Assembly (NCBI RefSeq): GCF_023856365.1
Contig: NC_064536.1
Location: forward strand, 38,990,776-39,054,775
Length of the DNA stretch: 64,000 nt
Reading direction: 5' to 3'
Source: Brienomyrus brachyistius
Lineage: Eukaryota; Chordata; Actinopteri; Osteoglossiformes; Mormyridae
How positions within the stretch are numbered: position 1 is the first letter of the stretch; each line of letters starts with the position of its first letter. The notes beneath the pieces are model-generated. The model was not told the DNA's origin and searched no databases. It worked only from the letters and a program-made list of their open reading frames with translations. Both the position numbers and the translations under genes were made by a program. Below are positions 57,507 to 64,000 of the stretch, in pieces.

Positions 57507-57688
57507 GCCTTACTTATGACCTCCTTCTCTGTGAGTGTCTTCAGGTGCTAATAGTCCAGCTGAACAGCATGTCATCAATATCCTGCTGCATTATAGAAAC
57601 TGAAAGAAGCATTACTCAATCAATCTATATATCTGCCATCCAGAAGAGTTAGCACACTGGCAAAACAGGGCTGCTTATGCCAGTGAAA

Positions 57689-57761
57689 GCCTCGTTAGCG
57701 CAGTCGGTAGCGCATCAGTCTCATAATCTGAAGGTCGTGAGTTCGACCCTCACACAGTGCA
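57689..57761 (+). tRNA. tRNA-Met(CAT) copy 5, altered acceptor
   Basis: 73 nt, anticodon CAT at 57,722-57,724. The 3' acceptor strand is ACAGTGC, giving a C3-T70 mispair in addition to the shared C5-A68. D- and T-arms are intact. Confidence 0.82.
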
Positions 57762-58208
57762 GTTTATTTACTTCCTGAAACAGTTCCCATGCATAGCTGC
57801 ACTTCTACAAAATCACTCTCCCACAGATTCTAATTGATGTTTTTATGTCACTCATGTGGCATCAGCCCAGCGTACGTCCATAACTGTGCAAAAGAACTTC
57901 TTCAGAAGTAAATAATTACTCGTCTCATAGCGGATCCACAAACCTTCCAATTTCAACGTCTAGCCCAAACTGATCTCAGATGCAAGCATCTGTACAGTCA
58001 TCCGCATCCCATGGCTAAGATTTCACCTGCAACAGTAGCCAATCGAGCATCAACAAAATTCGGCAACAGCAAAATCTGTGACGAGGGCCATATACTTGTT
58101 GACTGTTACACTTGTATCACAACACCAGACCTGGACCAGAACCAGACATACTGCTAGCAGGTTTGTGGAAAGATAAAAGATAATCGCTACAAAACTTTTT
58201 CAACTTCG

Positions 58209-58280
58209 CCGTTGGTGGTATAGTGGCTAGCATAGCTGCCTTCCAAGCAGTTGACCCGGGTTCGATTCCCGGCCAACGCA
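58209..58280 (+). tRNA. tRNA-Gly(TCC) copy 6
   Basis: 72 nt, anticodon TCC at 58,242-58,244. The first base is C instead of G, so the terminal acceptor pair 1-72 is C-C; all else is intact. That end affects RNase P processing, so function is uncertain. Confidence 0.85.
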
Positions 58281-58451
58281 GCCTTACTTATGACTTCCTT
58301 CTCTGTGAGTGTCTTCAGATGCTTATAGTCCAGCTGAACAGCATGTCATCTGCATTGTCGAAACTGAAAGAAGCATTACTCCATCAATCTGTATGTCTGC
58401 CTTCCAGATGTGTTAGCACACTGGCAAATAGGGCTATCAACTTCAGTGAAA

Positions 58452-58512
58452 GCCTCTGTAGCGCGTCAGTCTCATAATCTGAAGGTCGTGAGTTCGGCCC
58501 TCACACAGGGCA
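58452..58512 (+). pseudogene. tRNA-Met(CAT) copy 6, D-arm deleted
   Basis: Only 61 nt: the D-arm (about 12 nt between 'gcctc' and 'gtagcgcgtcag') is missing, including part of the A box. Anticodon CAT at 58,473-58,475 and the T-arm remain. Not expected to be transcribed or folded normally. Confidence 0.9.
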
Positions 58513-58802
58513 GTTTATTTACTTGCTGAAACAGTTCCCATGCATAGCTGCACTTTTACAAAATCACTCTCTCACAGACTCTAATAGATGTTTTTATGTC
58601 ACTCATGTTGCATGAGCCCAGCGTACTTCCATAACTGTGCAAAGAACTTTTTCAGAAGTAGATACCATTACTGGTCTCATAGCGGATCCACAAACCTTCC
58701 AATTTCAACGTCTAGCCCAAACTGATCTCAGATGCAAGCATCTGTACAGTCATCCGCATCCCATGGCTAAGATTTCACCTGCAACAGTAGCCAATTGAGC
58801 AA

Positions 58803-59263
58803 AAAGTCATGCATGGCGAGGCAGGGGGATATCTTTACATTAATGGGCGATGCATTACTGGGGATCTTTGGCGCCACCTTTTGACCTGTTACAGTCGTCA
58901 TCAACATTAAAAAAACATTTCCATTTCCACTGCGTGAAAAAACAAATTGCACCCTATTTATAGAGTGGGAGACTACTTTTTGCAAAGATTTATATCTCCT
59001 GAAATTACTTCTTCACAGATAAGCACCAGAATGTTCTTTTCCCAGATGGTAGTAGGGAGAAAAATCTCCTACCACTGATAATTCTGACCATACACAAATT
59101 TTTATTTTTCTGCGTCTTGCGATTTTACCTTATCAAAAATAACCAGTAAATCCTATTATTATCCTGCTACCCCCACTCTACCAAAACTCATGAAATGATA
59201 TGATACATTTGGAGGAGGAAGATTTCTAATTGATCCTTTATACCCACCACCCAGACCAGTATC
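58803..59263. repeat. Segmental duplication, copy 2, left segment
   Basis: Paralogue of 45,632-46,075. It carries an extra 'cgccaccttttg' (about 58,872-58,883) missing from copy 1. It starts directly where the tRNA array breaks off. Confidence 0.9.
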
Positions 59264-59932
59264 AGTATTTCATTCTGGTGAATAAACAAGACATAATTAA
59301 CTAGCCGTCTGTGATACTCTCAAAGCCAAACTAGACACTGTGTATTTTCAACGTACTCCAGACATTTGCTAAATGCTATTCACCAAGAATGCCTATGGAA
59401 AGGGATGGAGCCTTCATTAGCTGCTCGTGGCATCGAGGCTACTCCGATAGAAGCGGCCAAATTGCTAAAACTGTTTCACAACCTATACAGTAACGCTGGC
59501 AAAATCAGGACGCTGCTTCGATACGTTATAACATCACCATGGTAATGAACCCAGCAAACGGTTAATCTTACTTCAACAACATGGGACATTTAAAAAGCAA
59601 ACGTATAGGGGCTCTTTTCAGAATAACATCTTCAGATGAAACGCATTACGACAGACCGGATGAGTAAAACCAATCATATCAACCATAAGTCTTATTGTTT
59701 TTAAGTTTAACACAATTATTTTCTCTTACAATTTAAATATAAACAATCACATTACGAAAAATGGCCACAGCATCTACAGTTTAAGCTACTAATTTTAAAT
59801 ATATTTCAATTATATTTTGCGGCAATATTTGCATGAACTATATCACGACATAAAATGAAATATAAAATTAACTATGCTTACAAAACAACATCTGAAGAAA
59901 TAGCAAGAAACATACGAAGAGATGCTTCTCAC

Positions 59933-59943
59933 CTCTGTGCCAT
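59933..59943 (-). pseudogene. Orphan first exon, duplicate of 50,406-50,416
   Basis: ATGGCACAGAG|GTGAGAAG is preserved exactly. The X-box-like palindrome upstream is GTTTCTATAGAAAC. The second exon is missing apart from its first few bases (about 59,270-59,275), so no protein can be made from this copy. Confidence 0.6.
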
Positions 59944-61259
59944 CGCTCTGTCAGAAAGTTTATGTTCAACCTGCACTGATTTTGTTTCTATAGAAACCAG
60001 CGAAATTTTTCATTGGTCGAAAGGATGAAGATATGTACTGACGCAATATTCAACGAATGAAAACGAGAAATGATTGTCAGGGAGGGACGAATTTGATGGT
60101 GAACCAATCAAAAGTAGTATGTTTAGCTCGTGCTTGTTCTGGCTGGGCGTGATTGGATTTGTTGATCTAACTGCCTTCAAGCCCGTAAACCATGTATCTA
60201 CTTGTCAATGGGAAACCACGCAGTTCTGTCTATAAATTCTGACTGTAATTTTTTTTATGACATTATGTCTTTGCTATGCAGTATTACGGTAATGCGTAAT
60301 ACCGCGATGTTTGGGGTGTACCGCTGTTTTTTTTTCTATAGCTGGTGAACGCAATTAGTATTTTAGCCACGTTGGTAGGTCCGCTTTTGAGAAAGAACAC
60401 TATAGTTCTTGTTATTCACATTCTGTGTCCTGGTGTTTTTATTTTCTCCTAATGTGAACATAGATATGTCATATACACGTTTTTTGAGAGACTAAATTTT
60501 GGTTTGATTTATAATTTATTTAATGGTAAATAAAGTTCTTATATAGTCATTTTAGCATTAGCGCAATATTCTTAAAAACTGCATGTTCTAACCAAACGCC
60601 ATGCCATAATAACTGCTTTACAGATATTTCATTCAGGAATCTATGGAGGGTATACTGTAGGTAGGCCTGTTTGTGTGTGTGTGTGTGCGCGTTTGGGTGG
60701 GTGGTCATGTACATAGTGCTATAAAAACATGTTATTTTGACTTTGTAGGGACATGTTTTCGATCCCGAAAGTAAGAAGATACTGAATTTTATTAAATTCT
60801 GTGAATGCAGTCAAAGGAATAATTCAAAAAGTCTTGCATTTTGTTTGGTTGCTTACTGTTACTGCTTGGTAACTACTGCAATGTTTAAGGTTGCCATAGT
60901 TAGGATTGGGGTTACGCCCATACAAATGAATGGAGAATCCCCACAAAGATTCAGATACCTAATCTGTGTGTGTGTGTGGATTAGGTGTATATTACATTGT
61001 GGGGACCAAATGTCCCCCACAATGTGACAAAAACCTGTTATTTTGATGTTTTGGGGGGCATTTTCAGGTACTCACAAAGATCTATCTGTAAATACAGTCA
61101 AAAAACTAAAAATGCCAAAAGTCTTGTATTTGGTTTGGTTACATATGGTTAAGGTTAGGGGTTGGTAGGGGTTAAAGTTGTCATGTTGGGATTACAGAAT
61201 GATTGGAGAGTCCCCACGAAGATATAATTACACAGCTGTGTGTGTGTGTTGTGTGTGGT

Positions 61260-61500
61260 ATCAGATCAGTCCCTGAGAGTTCAGTAGTCTGACGCCATGT
61301 TTCTGAGTCTGGTTGTGGAGGCCTGAATGCTTTTCCAGATGCCAGAGTGAAAAGATTCTGTGAGGGGTGGGTGGGGTCATCCACAATGTTGGTGGCTTTG
61401 CGGATGGAGCGTGTGATGTGAATGTCCATGATGGAGGGGAGAGAGACTCTAATAATCTTCTCAGCTATCCTCACTATCCGCTGGTCTTGTGATCTGACAA
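61260..61500 (-). mobile_element. L2/Rex-type LINE remnant, copy 2
   Basis: Same C-terminal block as 51,780-52,016 (RIAEKIIRVSLPSIM, TNIVDDPTHPSQNLFT), with small deletions. Ends at 'gatctga', where it joins 'caactgacacaaagg'. Confidence 0.8.
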
Positions 61501-62190
61501 CTGACACAAAGGCCTGGGGTCAGACCCTCTGTATGCAGCACACAGTGTGTCTACAGTCTCACCCTCACATCGTGTATGATGACATTTCTGCTTTTTAGAT
61601 TAAGTGCCTGTCTGAGAATAACTTCTGCATCATGCTAATTATTTAGCTGTTTCGTGCTCATGGGCAAAAGAAAAATGAGGATTAAGTTAAATATATCGGA
61701 AATAAATTTCTAATGTGGCTCAAGGCCACAGTAAAGTGGACCATCACATCAAGTAAGTACAAAATAGTATTTACTTATACGCTAAGGGTTAAAACAATAT
61801 ATAAGATGTGCATAATCTGACAGTATATCAGCGTGAGAGCAAGGCTGGCCCTGGAAGTGGTGTGCATGCAACGGCAGAGCAAAGTTAGAGACACCCGCTA
61901 AAAACTTTCATTTCATCTCACTTACTGCTTTCTTCTTTTTCCTTCTTTTTTTCCCTCCTAATCTGTCCATCCTCTTCGGCCAGCTCACCCACTGCAATAC
62001 TTTACGTGTTAAAAATGAAATAAATAAATAAAATTTTAAAAATGAAATCGAAGGCCTATACAGAGTTTATAGAGCCCCTCATGGTAAAGCAAACATGTTT
62101 GGCACAGCAGCGCATTCACACCATGATTCTGCTAAAGCTGCCGGACAGGACAAAGGGGAAAAAAAAGAAGAAGGTGGGGGTCAGTGCAGC
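61501..62190. repeat. Segmental duplication, copy 2, right segment
   Basis: Paralogue of 52,617-53,303, with a small deletion near 62,050 relative to 53,170. No gene recognised. Confidence 0.85.
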
Positions 62191-62345
62191 AGTGGGTAGT
62201 TCAGGTCCAGAATGTAAAAATCCAGACCAAGATTTAGTTTCAACCAAACAGCTGAGTACTCTGTGTCTGTGGCACGTTACACAACTAGTTGTTTGAAACG
62301 AAGTCCTGGACTGGATTTTTACTCTCTGGACCGAAACTATCCACT
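62191..62345. mobile_element. Hairpin MITE, copy 3
   Basis: Same element as at 29,992 and 53,304. Left flank 'aaggtgggggtcagtgcagc' matches 29,973-29,992, and the right flank follows copy 1, showing that this piece derives from the 30-kb block. Confidence 0.8.
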
Positions 62346-62761
62346 TCTGGATCAGTGTCATTCTTAAAGTCGTGTTTCAACTTCTGGCAAAGTTCTCCCA
62401 GGAGCCTATCTCTGTTGTATGTACAGTCGGCATGTAATTCATTCCTGCCCAGATCCCTGACAAACAGTTGGAGGCAGAATTACTTGTTATCAGAGTATGT
62501 GAATTTATACACACACCAGCAGCTGTGACAGAATAAGATATTTCCTGTATACTGCTGCCACATAGTGGACACAAAGAATACTGCAGTCAATTCTAAAATC
62601 AGTCAGTCAACATGCTACCACCACAGACTATAATCGGGAAGTGATCAAACTTCATGGAACAATATGAATATAAACATACAGATGTAGTAAGTATATTGTG
62701 CCAAATGTATCTTCATCTTAACTACGCTGAATGGTGGAGTCCCAGAGTAAGTGATCCTCAC
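62346..62761. repeat. Paralogue of 30.15-30.43 and 32.67-32.80 kb (empty site)
   Basis: 'cttaaagtcgtgtttcaact' to 'ccaccacagactat' matches 30,166-30,434. The sequence then continues directly into 'aatcgggaagtgatcaaact', matching 32,670 on. It therefore preserves the uninterrupted target of the 2.2-kb transposon. Confidence 0.9.
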
Positions 62762-62801
62762 CTGGAGGCCCATCAGTGAAGAAGAGGATGAAGAGGAGCA
62801 T
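62762..62801 (-). CDS. Leader-peptide exon of an Ig-family receptor (intact, copy C)
   Basis: Identical in coding sequence to copy B at 32,798-32,837: MLLFILFFTDGPP and a phase-1 donor CCAG|GTGAGG. No Ig exon is seen downstream on the minus strand before the duplication. It may be an orphan, or spliced to distant exons. Confidence 0.6.
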
Positions 62802-62904
62802 CAGAGGAGCCTTATGTGTGTATCGCTGACCTCAGATCTGTGGAGACTGACGCTCACTTCCTGACTCTCCTTAACCTCACTGCCTCCCTTTTTGTGGGTT
62901 TTAA

Positions 62905-63237
62905 ATGTTTAAAAATCTTACATCTATCTTTGATTTTCATAAACTGTTTGTGCACTGATGCATTTCCTGTCTATTTCTTGTCTGTAAAAAGGAAAACAGT
63001 TTGATGCTGCTGTTGTCCTGCTCTTACCAGGAATAAATATTTTGATTTAATCTAGATTCTTATCATTTTAGAAACATGATTTTATAGCAAAAGTATTGAT
63101 AGCTGGTCTTCACAGTGAATCATTCATGCTCACAGAGTTTAAACTACAAACAAATTAATCAAATAAGTCTAGTTCTTTTCTAAACTGTTACTTCCTTATA
63201 TTGCAAATGAGCAAAGAGCAATGAAATCAGACTTATT
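62905..63237. other. AT-rich spacer
   Basis: No gene recognised. Confidence 0.5.
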
Positions 63238-63335
63238 CTGAAAAGCAGAAATGTCGTCATACAGGATGTGAGTGTGAGACTCTGCAGAAACACTGTGTGC
63301 TACATACAGAGGGTCTGACCTCAGGCCTTTGTTTC
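63238..63335 (-). repeat. Inverted copy of 52,625-52,725
   Basis: The minus strand reads 'acaaaggcctgaggtcagac' through 'gacgacatttctgcttttc', the reverse orientation of 52,630 and 61,507. It places the leader exon C and this flank as an inverted relative of leader copy D and its flank. Confidence 0.85.
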
Positions 63336-64000
63336 AGTCTTTATTTTGTTTTATACAGTTTTAAAATGTCACTGCAGTAGGTCCTTTTAATATCTGTGGA
63401 TCAGCACAAATCAAGAGGTCCGTTAGGAAGGTGTCTGTATGACAGGGGTGGGGGTATCCTGGGGGGGGGGGGGACAGGCGGGGGCAAAGTCTGATGATTC
63501 ACTTCATCTGGGTCTTATCAGCAGTCCTGTCAGACTGAGCTGTTTGTGTTTCTCTCAGCACCACAATGATGTTTCACACATAATGGGGTCCGTGGGCCTC
63601 CTCAGTTATATTCAGGCTTTCAAAGTTCTTCAATCATAAAAAGTCACATGGATCTGACACTCTGACACTGTTATATTAATTTGTTTAAATTCATTGAAAA
63701 TACTATATATTACAGCTAGGATTTGGATCCGTCTGCTCTTTATCCGTTCCTCACTGGCATACCTGAGTCTCTGTACAGTGCTTTCCGGAAGCATCAGAAC
63801 CATTCATAAGGGAATCTATGTGTGGCTGCCCTCTAGTGGATACACAAAATTCAGCTACTTAAGTAGCTTGACTATATTTCTCTTCTAGTTTAGTTTAGTT
63901 CCTAATTTAATCTAACCGATGAAACTGAATGCAGAGTTGGAAATTAGTTTACTCATGACTTCAGAAGTTACCCTGACAAGGGATTCTGTACAATCAGAGA
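63336..64000. other. Right edge, nothing recognised
   Basis: Contains a G12 run near 63,460 and short open frames only. No gene or repeat family recognised. Confidence 0.5.

Larger units (their letters stand above)
53907..58800. repeat. Tandem array of ~775-bp Gly-Met tRNA units
   Basis: Six full units plus a truncated seventh. Each unit starts 'gttcccatgcatagctgcac', runs through about 430 bp of tRNA-free spacer, then tRNA-Gly(TCC), about 181 bp, and tRNA-Met(CAT). Successive tRNA-Gly genes begin at 54,335, 55,109, 55,884, 56,660, 57,435 and 58,209, a period of 774-776 bp. The last unit breaks off at 'agccaattgagcaa', where copy 2 of the segmental duplication begins. The 67-codon frames starting at the tRNA-Gly D-arm are artefacts of the repeat. 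Confidence 0.97.
59270..61500. repeat. Segmental duplication, copy 2, promoter/GT/LINE segment
   Basis: Matches 49,772-52,016: 'gaataaacaagacataatta', first exon and promoter region, GT microsatellites and LINE remnant. Differences include a 30-bp insertion near 59,570-59,600 ('tacttcaacaacatggg'), shorter GT runs and a lost CRE. The coding exon that lies left of 49,772 in copy 1 is absent here. Confidence 0.9.

Noticed and set aside
55123..58477. Repeated frames starting MASIAAFQ
   Set aside because: They begin inside tRNA-Gly genes and recur only because the unit repeats; not proteins.

Overview
This is vertebrate nuclear DNA, almost certainly from a teleost or other ray-finned fish. The evidence is intron-containing immune-receptor exons with consensus splice sites, vertebrate-type tRNA-Gly(TCC) and tRNA-Met(CAT) genes, several transposon types familiar from fish genomes (Tc1, Rex/L2-type and RTE/Rex3-type LINEs, tRNA-derived SINEs ending in TGGA repeats, Gypsy LTR pieces), and many GT microsatellites. 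There are no operons, ribosome binding sites or prokaryotic genes. I cannot name the species.

Layout. (1) Positions 1-26,374 are one uninterrupted satellite array: about 49 head-to-tail units of mostly 541-543 bp, running off the left edge. Each unit has an AT-rich half carrying a 73-codon minus-strand reading frame and a GC-rich half built from degenerate ~33-bp subrepeats. The right edge decays through diverged units to about 27,060. (2) 27-39 kb is a graveyard of a CD300/CMRF35/pIgR-like immune-receptor family on the minus strand: leader-peptide exons, two broken Ig V exons and two ITIM-like tail exons, interrupted by DNA transposons, SINEs and LINE tails. One DNA transposon (30,437-32,667) carries a three-exon, recently broken DDE transposase gene. 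(3) 39-45.3 kb is nested mobile-element debris: an L2/Rex-type LINE split by a solo LTR, a Gypsy gag-protease remnant, another LINE tail and a Tc1 element. (4) 45.6-53.5 kb is a duplicated block with a probable two-exon gene at about 49.0-50.4 kb (minus strand) and a promoter containing CCAAT, CRE and X-box-like motifs. (5) 53.9-58.8 kb is a tandem array of ~775-bp units, each with one tRNA-Gly(TCC) and one tRNA-Met(CAT) (6 + 6 genes or pseudogenes). (6) 58.8-62.9 kb is a second, deletion-bearing copy of block 4 joined to a copy of the 30-33 kb leader-exon block. 63-64 kb has an inverted piece of the same family and no recognised gene.

How the parts relate. The window is shaped by tandem duplication: homogenised satellite units, a Gly-Met tRNA dimer array lying between two copies of a segmental duplication, and receptor leader exons copied at least four times in both orientations. 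Genes likely to be functional are few: some tRNA-Gly copies, possibly some tRNA-Met copies, and possibly the unrecognised two-exon gene at 49-50 kb and the first-exon-like segment at 36.8-37.0 kb. Everything was read by eye; unit counts and alignments are hand-made and no database search was possible.
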